Assembly (NCBI RefSeq): GCF_901709675.1
Contig: NC_051090.1
Location: 11,605,842 to 11,669,841, forward strand
Direction of reading: 5' to 3'
DNA length: 64,000 bases
DNA from: Syngnathus acus
Lineage: Eukaryota; Chordata; Actinopteri; Syngnathiformes; Syngnathidae
Shown here: piece by piece, positions 1-10,478 of the stretch
How the letters are laid out: each line of letters starts with the position of its first letter
Numbering within the stretch: position 1 is the stretch's first letter
Notes under the pieces: generated by a model
Told to the model about the DNA's origin: nothing
Database searches by the model: none
The model's input: the letters and a program-made list of their open reading frames with translations, nothing else
Position numbers and translations under genes: made by a program

Positions 1-29
1 AAGGCATCCTGATACATAATTACGAGGGT

Positions 30-175
30 AAACGCCTCCCCTGCCATCATGAAAAGGGGAAAAACAAATTCAATTGTTTTTATTATAGTCATTTTCCTTT
101 TAATTTCAATAGTTTTGTATCATTTTGAACCACAATTGCTGAATTTTTATAGTTATTTTAAAACTGAAGACAATT
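30..175. repeat. Interspersed repeat fragment shared with 52287-52435
   Basis: The stretch from the CGCCTCCCCTGCCATCATG motif through the AT-rich part is nearly the same as 52287-52435. In the second copy the match begins just after a CAGGGACGTGCGGTC terminus of hAT style. The window edge hides the left end here. The hAT assignment is an inference from that terminus; no coding sequence is visible. Confidence 0.55.
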
Positions 176-235
176 CGTGTTTTTATGTGTGAAGACTGCT
201 GATATGAGATTTTAAAAAAGATTAAAAAAAGATTA

Positions 236-540
236 AAGTCCCAATGATCGTCACACACACACCTGGGTGTGGTGAAATTTGTCCTCTGCATTTAACCCAT
301 CCCCGTGTGATTTTAATCCATCCCCTGGGGGAGAGGGGAGCAGTGAGCAGCAGCGGTGCCGCGCTCGGGAATCAGTTGGTGATCTAACCCCCCAATTCCA
401 ACCCTTAATGCTGAGTGCCAAGCAGGGAGGCAATGGGTCCCATTTTTATAGTCTTTGGTATGACCCGGCCGGGGTTTGAACCCACAACCTTCCAGTCTCA
501 GGGCGGACACTCTACCACTAGGCCACTGAGCTCAAATTAA
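236..540 (-). repeat. tRNA-derived SINE
   Basis: Read on the minus strand, the copy starts at GCTCAGTGGCCTAGTGGTAG (A-box-like) and carries a B-box-like GGTTCAAACCC about 50 bases later, the pol III promoter of a tRNA-derived SINE. A second copy in the same orientation at 49290-49590 shares head and body, including the segment around CCATCCCCTGGGGGAGAGG. Interspersed copies and an unrelated tail argue against a functional tRNA gene. Confidence 0.8.
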
Positions 541-594
541 ATTAATTAAATTATAATTAAAATAGTTCAAATTAAATAATGAATAAGCCACACT

Positions 595-647
595 AGAGCA
601 GCGTTCCCCAACCTTTTTTTTGACACGGTTAGGTGCCGGACAAATTT

Positions 648-679
<32 letters not shown>

Positions 680-680
680 T
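595..680. repeat. hAT terminal fragment ending in a 28-base poly-G run
   Basis: The sequence from GCGTTCCCCAACC onward resembles the terminus of the hAT at 2600-4648 (CAGTGGTCCCCAACC followed by a poly-T stretch). It runs directly into an uninterrupted run of 28 G at 652-679. No second terminus or target duplication was found, so this is a fragment. Confidence 0.5.
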
Positions 681-771
681 GGTAGTGGCGTGACGTCAGT
701 GCCTCCCCAGTCATGAACCTCACTGCATATCACTGATAATTACACATTTTAATAATGACATATTTTCATTG

Positions 772-900
772 GTGGCTCATTGGCGCACTGGTTAGCACAT
801 CTGCCTCACAGTTAGGAGGGTGCAGGTTCAATTCCACCTCTGGCCCTCCCTGTGTGGAGTTTGCATGTTCTCCCCGTGTCCGCGTGGGTTTTCTCCAGGC
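772..900 (+). repeat. 3'-truncated tRNA-derived SINE head
   Basis: The head GCGCACTGGTTAGCACATCTGC plus the B-box-like GGTTCAATTCC matches the full SINE copies at 8368-8712 and 11410-11781. Similarity stops after GGGTTTTCTCCAGGCAAA, where the full copies continue. It is a truncated member of the same family. Confidence 0.75.
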
Positions 901-2062
901 AAATACTTTGCACTTGTACAATACATGAAGAAAGAGTCCACATTCTGGGTGTCCAAACTTGAGTCACTTTGTACTTGTTGGTCGAGTCAACCTCATCTGA
1001 GATGTGGACTGATTGATTGAAATCGATTGGGTATCAACAATAAGAGGGACAGAGGCCAGCCCGGGAGCATTAGACACCAGCACCTGACATACATACAAGC
1101 GAGGTTTCATACCTCTGGCGATGCAAAAGTTATCGAGACGAGCTCATGAAAACGCAACATAATAACTAAACAAATATAAAAAAATTTTTTTTACCAGTGA
1201 CGCATATCAAAACTAAAATAGATACGACTTATCTGACTTGTGTTAAAGTAACTATCATCATAGTGAAAATGTCCTTCATCTTTGCAAATACCATACATGA
1301 CCTAAAGGGCTTTATTTTAAATGAATTTATTTCGGTGTTGCGGTACCTCTGTAGAAAGAATAGTATACGACCTAACCTTATTGCACAAAAACGGATTATT
1401 TTTTATAAAATAATCAAAGCTCGAAAAGAAATAAAAACGATTAAAACTCCGATTAGTACTTGCAATTGTATCTGAGTTCAAGTACTTTACCCACCTCTTT
1501 GATTTCAATTAATCACACATCGCAAACACAACAGCTTTAGCAACGACAACGGGAAGTGACTCGGCGGCGTTCGCTGCTCAGCGACTTTCGGCACGTCGAG
1601 TTTCACGCAGACGGTTAACTGTGTGCAGCAATATTCACCCATAGTGGTGGCCAGCTTGGTTGTGATCCATGTTTTTTGCACGCAGTCTGTGCCCTCTGGA
1701 ACGTCCCAGTAGCCCATTGCTCCAGAGCCTGCGAGCAGCAAGGACAAACTCGCCAAATCTCGCGAGGCGAAAACTGAGGCAGGGCGACGTGCTGCTCACT
1801 ACCGCCTCCTACTGCATGTCGAATTTCCCCCGCAGGATCAAAGGCTGAAGTTTTAGCAAATTGCAACGGCAGCCGCTGTAGTGATGTTTGGACTGGATAC
1901 AGGACGACGACAAGGTCGACAAAAGCATCTACTCTAAAACACCTCCAAATCAGGAAAACAGTTTAAGGCTACAACTCTACACTCGAGTGTAACAGAATTT
2001 ACAATCTATGTATTTTCAGGATCTTTATGTTAAATGTTGATATTGATTTGGCTGCGTGATGA
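901..2062. other. Stretch without recognised gene
   Basis: This stretch is AT-rich except for a moderately GC-rich part at about 1540-1870. Short open frames on the minus strand at 1505-1866 have no domain I recognise, no convincing splice pattern and no repeat partner in the window. I see no gene here. Confidence 0.5.
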
Positions 2063-2340
2063 CGTCATGAGTGAAGTAGTGATGTGCATTCCAGTTTTTT
2101 TGAGTGAACAGAATCTTTAGAATCAGTTCACTCAAAAAGAATCGTTCAAAAGAATCGTTCGCCCCCCCCCCCCTTTCATTATGACTGTCAACCCAAATAA
2201 ATGTATGAGCACCTCATATTATATACAGTAAAAGCTATAAAACAAACTGACAAATAACTTGTTTTCAAATCAGACGAGTAAAAAATGCTCAAATATTTAA
2301 AAAAAAAAGATATTATTAAAAGTGAAGACAATTTGCAATT
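2063..2340. repeat. hAT-style repeat, copy 1
   Basis: The start TAGTGATGTGCATTCCAG, the repeated GTTCACTCAAAAG/AATCGTTC motifs and the following AT-rich stretch match a second copy at 7329-7489 continuing at 8187-8340. The subterminal repeats suggest a hAT-type non-autonomous element, but the far terminus is not defined. Confidence 0.5.
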
Positions 2341-2406
2341 CTAGTAATGACACACGAATTTGATACACATGCAATTTGTCTTCGCGGGCCACATAAAATG
2401 ACGTGC

Positions 2407-2599
2407 GCCACCCGTGACAGGACCATCAGTCGCTCATCAGTCCCTGAGAAACTGACTCGCTTAACAATTCGGAAATCCCGCAGAATTGGTTGTCCACCCC
2501 AGCCAGATCGCCGCTCCAGCGCCAGCTGTTCCCATCTTCCCCCTCCACAATAAAGTCTCTGTCGCTACGCACTTGGCTGTACTGTCTGATCCCTTACAG
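2407..2599 (+). repeat. Gypsy-like LTR/leader piece upstream of the hAT insertion
   Basis: This segment ends in a CCACAATAAAG polyadenylation-like signal and a short downstream part, and joins precisely to 4657 once the hAT and one 8-bp duplication are removed. The gag-like frame starts 18 bases after the hAT's right duplication. It is therefore probably the R-U5/leader part of the element whose gag lies at 4675-5912. LTR boundaries are not resolved. Confidence 0.5.
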
Positions 2600-2832
2600 C
2601 AGTGGTCCCCAACCACCGGGCCGCGGACCGGTACCGGTCCGTGGGTCACTTGTTGGATTTGGTCCACAATTTAGGGAGCGCTATCTGCGCCTCACGGCAA
2701 AAGCCATTGCCAATCACCTGTTATCCAATTTACTCACTGCGTGCTCGTTTAATTTCTTCAGATTTAGGAACATGCAAAGACACTGAAGCAGAAATTAGAC
2801 TTACACAGGTTGGTTGAGTTCAATCATAATTC

Positions 2833-3560
2833 TTGTTAAGAAAGCTCTGTTTTCAGGAAAGTACAATACAGCGCTGGGCCTTTCAAGAGCAGAAAGTCTC
2901 CATTCAGAAAAGGCAACGTTCAAGGTTCTTTGGTCTGCTTATATTCAGTTGCTCATGCCGGTGTGGGGCGCGTTTGATGGGTGATGAGTCGTTGGGGTGG
3001 GGCGAGTTCGCAGTAGAGTTTGATTCCATCGGAGTGGGTGCTGGTATGGACGATTCGGTGTGTGTGTGGGGGCTGCCGTCTTCCATCCTGTCTTTCGGCC
3101 TTGGGGATCATCTTTGGCCGAGTCCTTGGCTGTCTCCTTCTGGCACCAGCTGGTTTTATCTCCAAGTGACCTTCCTGTAAACATTCTGCTCCATTCCTTG
3201 CACATATACTGTCGTACCTCATTGTCATTTTGTACGAATTTATGTGAGCTTTTTGGCTGTAACATCATTAATCCATGTCTTTGCTCACATCATTATATTC
3301 TTAGTTTAATCATGCTTCCCACCATATCTTATCTTTGTTAGGCAAAACATTTCCCTCTGTGCAGAGCGTTCAGTAGTAATCGAAAAGCTGGCGTCTCGCA
3401 TTAGGCGACATATGACGTTTAATCAAAACACAAGATATAATCAAGTACTGTACGGTCAAGACGACTCTGGCCGTGTCCATGATTTAGAGAACAAACATCA
3501 GGCATGCATTACACAGTTCCTTAAGGGCCATTAAGCTATGTAAGCAACATATCAAAAGAC
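2833..3560 (+). repeat. Interspersed repeat shared with 17410-18275 (opposite strand)
   Basis: From TTGTTAAGAAAGCTCTG to CCTTAAGGGCCATTAAGC the sequence is collinear with the reverse complement of 17410-18275, with scattered differences and indels. It lies inside the 2600-4648 hAT. Coding content is not recognisable and the family is unknown to me. Confidence 0.6.
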
Positions 3561-3809
3561 ATTTATGTTGCAGTGCACAGAAATACATATTGAATCATGA
3601 AGTTGTAGCAACCTCTGTTATTATCTTATATCAAAGAATGTGTAGTTATGTCTGCTTTATTTGTTGATTCCATGAATATACTTGTCTGCTTATATACTTT
3701 ATCCAAAGAGATGTGAGCGTATCTGTTATTGTGGCTAGGCGGGTTTTGTGTCTTTTGACCCTATTCCTTCAGTCACTTGGTACCGGGCCGCCAAGCCGCA
3801 CAGGAAAAA

Positions 3810-3849
<40 letters not shown>

Positions 3850-4092
3850 TTTCATTGACGATCAATTCATTCAGGTTAAGACGCTCGTCCCGGTCACGTG
3901 ACATGTTTCCCCAGTCGAGCCCGCAAAGCTAGCAAAAATGAGTAAGAATTTATTTTGAAAAATATAAAAAATTTGGCGAATCTCTCCCAATTACATCTGT
4001 CGGTGCATCTGAAAAATAAGGACTCTTGACACAGGGCGCTCGTCTCGGTCGCGTGACATGTCACCACAGTCAAGCCCGCGAGGCAAGCAAAA
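3561..4092. other. hAT interior without recognised coding sequence
   Basis: This AT-rich hAT interior includes a (TA)n-T tract at about 3812-3853. Two similar segments (3880-3940 and 4035-4095) share CTCGTC-CGGTC-CGTGACATG and the AGTC-AGCCCGC-A-GC-AGCAAAAATGAG motif, forming a local duplication just before the transposase start. Confidence 0.45.
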
Positions 4093-4377
4093 ATGAGCAA
4101 GAAACAGAGAAGTTTGGAAAGCTTCTTCGGAAAGGGAAAAACGTCCAATGAGGACACTGAAGAAGAAGAGGCTACGACTTCTAAGAAAAGGAAAGCTGCA
4201 TTTAAAAGAACATTTCTGGAGTCCTACTTAAAATATGGATTTATCGCCACAGGTGACTCTGACGCGCCAAGTGCACTCCGCATATGTGGCGAAAGGCTAG
4301 CTAACGAGGCAATGAAGCCTTCAAATCTGCTTCGGCACATGGAGACCAAGCATCCTGCATTTAAAGACAAACCTTAA
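4093..4377 (+). pseudogene. hAT transposase N-terminal remnant (BED-finger region)
   Basis: The 94-residue frame starts MSKKQRSLESFFGKGK, is rich in Glu/Lys, and contains a BED-type finger tail, NEAMKPSNLLRHMETKHP, with the H-x4-H pair. The first half of the CxxC pair is damaged (RICGERL). Family proteins of the ZBED5/SCAND3-like hAT group run to several hundred residues; here the frame stops at a TAA 14 residues after the finger. It is a decayed fragment belonging to the hAT at 2600-4648. Confidence 0.7.
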
Positions 4378-4656
4378 CCACTTCGGGTGTCATTGTCTCC
4401 GATTACGCCTAGATGGGAACGGCTCATTTCTGAGAAAAGAGCTCGGCGCTCCCACTAATTCAACGTTTTATTTTTATGTGGTTTATATTTGTTTTTATGC
4501 CAGTCGTATCATTTTATTTCATCCTATTTATATATATAAATATTTAAATAATAAATATATAAATATATTTATTTATATAAAGGCCGGTCCGCGAAAATAT
4601 TTCTGACACGTAACCGGTCCGTGGTGCAAAAAAGGTTGGGGACCACTGCCTTACAG

Positions 4657-5912
4657 TACAGACTGACCAACGCAATGCAGCCAGCGAACGACGAGACGGC
4701 ATTGAGCCGACTGGAGCGAGCCGAGACCGCCATCAGCAGCCTGTCCGCCGACATCCGGAATCTGATAGAGGTTGGTCAACAACAACAGCTACAGCAGCAG
4801 GAGATGGCCCAAGCCCTCCAGAGACTGTCGGTGGCTGCGTCACCAGCTGTCACGGCACCCCCGCACCGCCCGTCTGCCGAGGCCAGGAGGCTCGTGTACG
4901 TCCCGGAGCCCCGCCTCGGCAACATCAAGAAGTTTAACGGAGATCCCAAGCACGTGAGGGCATTCGTGACTAACTGCCGTATAATGTTCAGCCTCCAGCC
5001 CGTCACGTTTGCGTCGGAATCTGCCAAGGTCGGGTTCGTCCTAACCCACCTCACGGGCGAGGCGTGGCTGTGGGGTCTGGCCGAATACGAAAGGATGGCC
5101 CCGGCTTGCGATTCGTTCGACGCCTTCGCGGGGAATTGCTCTGCCTATTCGACCTGGGCTCCGCCGCCGAAGACGCCGCCGAGGAACTGGCGACGCTGCG
5201 TCAAGGTAGCTGATCGGTCGCGGAGTACGCACTTAAGTTCCAGACGTTGGCCGGCAGCAGCGGATGGAACACGCCGGCGCTCGTTAGCACATCCCTCAAC
5301 GGCCTCGCTGAGTACATGAAAGACGAACTAGTTTCCTACGATCGCCTGCGAACCCTGAAGGGCGCGATGGACTTGGCGGCCCGACCGGCGGATCCGGACG
5401 CGGCGGCGCGATCGGGAGCGGAGGTCCCTGCGGAACCCGCGTGGTCACCTTCCTCCGTCTGCTGGGGACCCGCCAACCACACCACCCGCCGAGCCCATGA
5501 ATCTGGGAAGGGCTCGGGTTCCCTCAGAGGAGCACCGTCGACGCCTCTCACTGGGCTTGTGTTTTAACTGTGGGGAGGGGGGTCATCGGGTGGCGGGGTG
5601 CCCGTTAAAAGGCCGGAGCTCACGCGGCGTCGGGGGATCCGCGTGAGCTCGACCAGCACCAGCTCTCCCAGCACGCTCACGCTACAGGCACGTGTCCAGC
5701 TTGCGGCAGGCGACCATAACGTGGCAGCCTTGGTGGATTACGGGGCGGAGGGGAACATCATGGACATTAGCCTGGCACGTCAGTGGGGTATTGACTTCCT
5801 GCCTCTGAGCTCGTCCATTCCCGCACGTGCCATTGATGGCCGTCTGATCGGCGAGGTGGCTTTCGTGACGGAACCAGTTAAGTTACTGCTCTCCGGCAAT
5901 CACCACGATAAT
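4657..5912 (+). pseudogene. Ty3/gypsy (sushi-like) gag-protease remnant
   Basis: The gag-like frame starts at ATG 4675 and has a Gln-rich coiled segment and the capsid-like motif IKKFNGDPKHVRAF. It shifts frame near 5133 and carries a TGA near 5210, while the other frame continues with LAEYMKDELVSYDRL. A CCHC knuckle, CFNCGEGGHRVAGC, is encoded at about 5559-5600. Next comes an aspartic-protease region in which the expected D-S/T-G is LVDYGAEGN, so the catalytic motif reads DYG. The element is cut at 5912 by a Tigger-type MITE; no reverse transcriptase remains. The sushi-like assignment rests on the gag style and is an inference. Confidence 0.72.
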
Positions 5913-5914
5913 TA

Positions 5915-6671
5915 CCGTAATTTTCCATGTAAAATACGCCCCCGTGCATAATACGCACCCTAAAAATGGCATGTCGATGCTGGAAAAAAGGCTGTACCCA
6001 TGTATAATACGCACCCAAATTTTGACTCTTACTTAAGTCCGTAAACGTAAAATTATTTCAGAAAAAAGATCATCTTCGGGAACAACCGGATGTTATTCTG
6101 CCGGTCAGTATCACTGCGCATGCGCTAGCAAACTCGATAGCGAAGAAATGTTTCGGATTTGTGTAGGGTACATTGTGACAGCAAACGAGCAGGTGATCGA
6201 GCAAGCGTCTGATACGAGAGCATTGTGTTCGTATGGAGCGTGTTTGAAGTGAACAGCAGAGAAGAAAGGAACAAGGCAAAGTGTTGTGAAATAAAATATT
6301 ACCTGTAATGCGCATTTAGGGAGAGAACTGAACTCTCGCTCTTTATATAGCTGACGTGTCTTGCGCATCCGTATGATATCCGGTTTGCGATGGAGATTAA
6401 AAAACAAACAATATTTGACAATAACACACCATCAAGGATTGCACCATCGCATCAAACGATGTGTCGTCAATTATGAATTTTACTAAGTGTGTTGGGCAGG
6501 ATGGCTGAATGCGATGCGCGATTGAGAACAAACAAGAAGAAAGGTGTGATTTCAAGTTTTATTTCGAGGGAGATTTTCTTAAAAAATTGTTGTACCCATG
6601 CATAATGCGCACCCCAGATTTTAGGACAATAAATTACTTAAACTTTGCGCATTATGCATGGAAAATCACGG
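5915..6671. mobile_element. Tigger/mariner-type MITE with TA duplication
   Basis: The ends are inverted: CCGTAATTTTCCATG at 5915 and CATGGAAAATCACGG ending at 6671, flanked by TA at 5913-5914 and 6672-6673. Subterminal 'cataatacgcac' motifs repeat at both ends. No transposase is present. It truncates the gypsy remnant. Confidence 0.8.
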
Positions 6672-6673
6672 TA

Positions 6674-7313
6674 ATATTTTAAAATAAAGATTTCCCAAAG
6701 AGAAACATAATCTCCCCGCTGTCTCTTCATGCGCTTGCACATAAGCCCATAGCTTGGAGAAAACGAGCACGAAAGAAGTGATGTTTCAGTGAGTGTTTTT
6801 TTCTTTCCTTGGCAAATCATAAACTATATTCACTGATTTTTAACTGGCTTACATAGTTCACGTTCACTCACTGAATTGTTCACACCAGGAGACGCAACAC
6901 GTTCACTGACTGATCCGTTGATGCACGGGAAGGCAGTACACTCACTGACTCGTTCACTCACTGATCCGTTCTCGCAATGAACGGGAAAGGCAATTCACTC
7001 ACTCACTCACTGACTCGTTCTCTCACTGATCCGTTAGGTTGATGAACGAGAAATGCAGGTCACTTCAGTCACTGACTCGTTTGTGAACGGGAAGTTATGT
7101 CGTTTTTCTTCGTTTTGTTTTACGGCAGGGTGGCACCAGCTTCAATGCGCATTACCGACACCTACTGTGTTGGATAAGTTACGTTATTGCGTGTTGGTTG
7201 AAGTCATATGAACTGAAAAAAGAACGAATTATTTCAGGTAGTGATCCGTTCACTCACGTTCACTGGAAACATTCATTCTTTGGAACAAATTGTTCATGAA
7301 CGACCCAACACTA
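6674..7313. repeat. Repeat with many GTTCACTCACTGA subterminal motifs
   Basis: From about 6855 to 7090 the motif TTCACTCACTGA / CTGATCCGTT recurs many times with short spacers, ending near GTTCATGAACGACCCAACACTAG. Dense short direct repeats near one end are typical of hAT transposase-binding regions. Both termini could not be fixed, so the class is tentative. Confidence 0.45.
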
Positions 7314-7328
7314 GCCAGAAGGCGTTCA

Positions 7329-8340
7329 AGCTAGTGATGTGCATTCCAGTTCTTTTAAGTGAACGGAATCTTTAGAATCAGTTCACTCAAAAGATTCGTT
7401 CAAACGAATCGTTCAACGAATCGTCCCCCCACTGATCCGTTTGTTTTTTACTTTCAATAACACACACAACTAAGAAATACACCTCACAACAGGGCCGGTT
7501 CTAGGAATGCACATAAGAGGGGGCAGTCAGAAACGTGAAGGTGGCATGTTCTTTTTTTTTTTTTTTTTTTTTTACACATTTTTAACACGGTTAGTGTTTT
7601 CGTCACGGCAGTTGTTAGCTGTGTGTCCAGATCTCAACCTGGAGAAGTGGATTGCACTCTGTCAGGCCTCTACACTAAGACCTGTCCAGCTTGGGTGTCC
7701 CACCTGAAGATTAAAGCTTCTGCTGGTATTGCTCTTAGGGTCACTGAGGCACGCAAACCCCCTGACCACAATAAGGTGGCAATCTCTCAGGGGGGGGGAA
7801 CATATAATATGAATGTTATATTAACTATTATTTGAGTTGTCGTTAATCATTAGTTATATCACGGGTCAGTACGACGAGTTTGGTGGAGTTTTTACTGCTT
7901 CTTCCAACTCCTACCGCGCTGACTGTAACTTGACACTCGCTGGCTGCTTCTTGCCTCATTTGCATACTCACAGTGATTGGATGTTTACGGAGGGGCGCGG
8001 AGTCCTGACAGCAGGCTGTGTGAGGACACACACTGCACCGACATGAGAGAAGAGAGGGGGCTGATTAACGTGTGTTTCTATCAGCGGATTTTTCACTTCT
8101 AAAAGTTTGATTCGAGGGGGCAGGACATCTGTTTGAGGGGGCGTTGCCCCCTCTTGCCCCTGCGTAGAGCCGACACTGCCTCACAATATAATATATTTAC
8201 TATATATGTCATATAAAGCAGTTAACCAAATGTCTGATTTGTATGTTTTGTTTGGCAAATATAAAAACAAGGAATAAAACACCAGACAAGTTTTAACATA
8301 AATGTTTATTAAAACATTATTATTTATATTTCATTATTAA
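7329..8340. repeat. hAT-style repeat, copy 2, split by another hAT
   Basis: 7329-7489 and 8187-8340 together match 2063-2340, starting TAGTGATGTGCATTCCAG. The match is interrupted by the 7490-8178 element, whose TSD joins the halves. The right end is AT-rich and not sharply bounded. Confidence 0.5.
7490..8178. mobile_element. Non-autonomous hAT, 689 bp, 8-bp TSD
   Basis: The termini are CAGGGCCGGTTCTAG at 7490 and CTACGCAGGGGC on the opposite strand, ending at 8178 (GAGCCGACACTG). Both are followed inward by an AGAGGGGGC-like motif. The 8-bp duplication CCTCACAA at 7482-7489 and 8179-8186 is exact. No transposase is encoded. Confidence 0.85.
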
Positions 8341-8367
8341 ACATGATTATAAACATGAAAAAAATTG

Positions 8368-8712
8368 CGGCTCGGTGGAGCACTGGTTAACACGACCGCC
8401 TCACAGTTAGGAGGGTGCGGGTTCGATTCCACCGCCTGTGTGGAGTTTGCATGTTCTCGCGTCAGGGTTTTCTCCGGGCACTCCGGTTTCCTCCCACATC
8501 CCAAAAACATTCTTGGTAGGCCAATTGAGCACTCCAAATTGTCCCTAGGTGTGAGTGCGAGTGTGAATGGTTGTTCGTCTCTGTGTGCCCTGCGATTGGC
8601 TGGCGACCAGTTCAGGGTGTCCCCCGCCTACTGCCCGATGACTGCTGGGTTAGGCTCCAGCACGCCTGTGACCCCCGTGGGGACAAGCGGTACAGATAAT
8701 GGATGGATGGAT
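8368..8712 (+). repeat. tRNA-derived SINE, near full length
   Basis: The head GGTGGAGCACTGGTTAACACG gives an A-box-like region and GGGTTCGATTCCACC the B-box. The body includes TTTGCATGTTCTC and TCCTCCCACATCCC, and the tail is the GGATGGATGGAT repeat. It matches 11410-11781 along its whole length. The tail resembles LINE-derived SINE tails common in teleosts. Confidence 0.85.
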
Positions 8713-8718
8713 ATTTAT

Positions 8719-8744
8719 TAAAATAATAATAATAATAATAATAA
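8719..8744. repeat. (ATA)n microsatellite
   Basis: A run of AAT/ATA trinucleotides directly behind the SINE tail. Confidence 0.85.
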
Positions 8745-8745
8745 C

Positions 8746-9055
8746 CCTGTCAGCCATAGACGTCTGGTCTCGTAAAGACCTAATTTAGACGTCTAAAATT
8801 GGTCACGGTATAGACCTAAAATAGACGTCTAAATTAAAAACATTAAATATGATCATATTTCGAAATTTTAATGTCTGATTCAGCTGTAAGTTTTATAAAT
8901 AATGTACAGAAGTTGTTTGGATTTGTGTTTAACAAGCATATTGATCCGTTCATGTGAATTGGTTATTTCTGTCGCCTGATAGACGTCTATTTTAGGTTAT
9001 TTTATAGACGTCTAAATTACGTCTATATATAGACCTAAAATAGACGTCTACAGTG
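8746..9055. mobile_element. Short element with clustered TAGACGTCTA palindromes
   Basis: TAGACGTCTA or close variants occur near 8757, 8788, 8828, 8979, 9004 and 9040, clustered at both ends and absent from the centre; companion motifs AGACCTAA and CCTAAAATAGACG are also repeated. On the minus strand the right end reads CACTGTAGACGTC, reminiscent of CACTA/EnSpm ends with subterminal repeats. The left end is degraded and CAGTG may belong to the flank, so the class is uncertain. Confidence 0.5.
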
Positions 9056-9160
9056 TAGGTACCTATTAAATGGGTAGTCCCGATGAACATGATAGGCAAA
9101 GATTGATATTTCGCAAAGAACTTTGCAGGATTTCTGATAAAAAAATAGCAAGTTGCTGTC
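9056..9160. repeat. Small-RNA-cluster repeat unit, copy A left part
   Basis: The segment GTAGGTACCTATTAAATGGGTAG through GATTGATATTTCGCAAAGAAC matches 39475-39545 and 41382-41450. In those copies a tRNA-Leu-like sequence follows. Here the unit resumes at about 10400 after nested insertions. Confidence 0.6.
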
Positions 9161-9163
9161 ATG

Positions 9164-9231
9164 AAGTGAATGGAGCTGGGCGACCAAATGCAGCTTGGAC
9201 CAGGGTTTATTGAAGACCTCAAAAGATAGAC
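9164..9231 (-). repeat. Fragment of the gypsy-like LTR found at 23501-30730
   Basis: The run GGGCGACCAAATGCAGCTTG followed by GACCAGGGTTTATTGAAGAC matches the LTR end at about 25223-25262 and its sister copies. Only the terminal 60-70 bases are present, without a target duplication. Confidence 0.65.
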
Positions 9232-9236
9232 TAGAG

Positions 9237-10398
9237 CAGGGGTCACCAACCTTTCTTAAACCGAGAGCTACCTGGGTACTGATTAAGGCAAAGGGCTACC
9301 AGTTTGACACACACTTCTGAAATAGCCAATTTGCTCAATTTGGCTTTCACTATGTGTTATTATTGTCATTTCCATTTCACGTGTGTGATTTTAACAAGAA
9401 TAGCAAAAATACAGTCAAACCTTGGTTTTTGACCACAATCCGTTCCAGAAGGTGTTTCGAGAAGCGAATCGGTCGATTTCCGAATCTATTTTTCCCATTA
9501 CAAATAATGGAACATTTTTTAATCCGTTTCAAGACAACAACAAAAAACGCCTTTTTTAAGCATTTTTTCATTTGCGCATATTCGTCCGATCGCGCAACTG
9601 CAGCGCACCGCCGAACGCGCAACCGTAGCGCGTCGCCTACCGTGCAACTGCACCGCGATGGTCGCATTATTGCGACAGAGCCGTTGCTGAAATTTAGAAA
9701 ATATTTTTAAAGTCCTGATGTACTTTCCAAAATTTAAGTGGACCTAAGTGCGCAGGGAGCTTAATTTTGTCCGATCACGCAACTGCAGCGCACCACCGAA
9801 CGCGCAACCGTAGCGCGTCGCCGACCGCGCAACTGCACCTCGCTGGTCGCATTATTGTGACAGAGCCGTCGCTAAAATTTAGAAACTATTTTTAAAGTCC
9901 TGATTTACTTTCCAAGATTTAAGTGGACCTCAGTGCGCAGGGAACTTAATTTGTTCCGATCGCGCAACCGCAGCGCGCCGAGCGCTCACTGTCGCATTGC
10001 TTTAAGAGCGTCTTTGTGTTTTAGGATGGCTTTACTGCTCCCACTTGCTTTCTTTGGAGGCATGATTAGGGGTTAATACAATCCTCAAAGTAACAAAAAT
10101 ACAATAACAACGGAGTCAGTCGCCATCCGGGCCGCGCGGCCGGGTTTTCTCGGGTTCTCCCGGCTCATCTCGCGAGGTTCCGAATTTTGTTCGACAACCG
10201 AAGCAAAAAATCTCGAATTTTTTGTTCGAATTCCGATTTGTTCGAGAACCAAGACGTTCGAAAACCGAGGTTTGACTGTAAAATAAATAGATGCAGCTCA
10301 CTGACAAGTGCCGCTATTTGAGCTAATTTTAGAACAGTCCTGCGGGCGACTCATGCGGTCCTCACGGGCGACCTGGTGCCCGCGGGCACCGTGTTGGT
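9237..10398. mobile_element. hAT-like element carrying a mariner MITE
   Basis: The left end CAGGGGTCACCAACC at 9237 and right end GTGTTGGTGAACCC near 10398 form an imperfect inverted pair typical of hAT elements with AGAGCTACC-type subterminal sequence. No clear 8-bp duplication was found, so the right boundary is approximate. 9412-10278 is a later insertion. Confidence 0.55.
9412..10278. mobile_element. Mariner/Tigger-type MITE with TA duplication
   Basis: The ends are CAGTCAAACCTTGG at 9412 and GAGGTTTGACTG ending at 10278, flanked by TA at 9410-9411 and 10279-10280. The long inverted ends share GTTCGA motifs. The interior holds a partial tandem duplication (about 9590-9710 and 9770-9905) of the segment with GCGCAACTGCAGCGC. 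Related sequence recurs at 30820-31260 and 36113-36524. Confidence 0.75.
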
Positions 10399-10407
10399 GA
10401 ACCCACG

Positions 10408-10478
10408 CGTCAGAAGAACCTCAACCATTATTCCAGCACCTTGGACCGCTCGCCCACACTACCGACCACATTGAAGAT
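10408..10478 (-). pseudogene. Degenerate tRNA-Leu-like sequence
   Basis: On the minus strand it reads GGTCGGTAGTGTGGGCGAGCGG and then a variable region ending GAGGTTCTTCTG. It aligns with the better tRNA-Leu-like copies at 39617-39702 and 41508-41584. The T-arm sequence GGTTCRAAT is lost, so it is not functional. Confidence 0.5.

Larger units (their letters stand above)
2600..4648. mobile_element. hAT transposon with 8-bp TSD, inserted in a gypsy element
   Basis: The termini are CAGTGGTCCCCAACC at 2600 and GGTTGGGGACCACTG ending at 4648. They are flanked by the identical 8-bp duplication CCTTACAG at 2592-2599 and 4649-4656. An 8-bp TSD and CAG...CTG ends are hallmarks of hAT elements. The interior is composite: 2660-2830 resembles 20595-20770, 2833-3560 resembles 17410-18275, and 4093-4377 encodes a decayed transposase N-terminus. 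It is non-autonomous. It interrupted the leader just before gag. Confidence 0.88.

Noticed and set aside
236-540. Functional tRNA gene on the minus strand
   Set aside because: The tRNA-like head is fused to a SINE body that recurs at 49290-49590, and no complete cloverleaf is visible.
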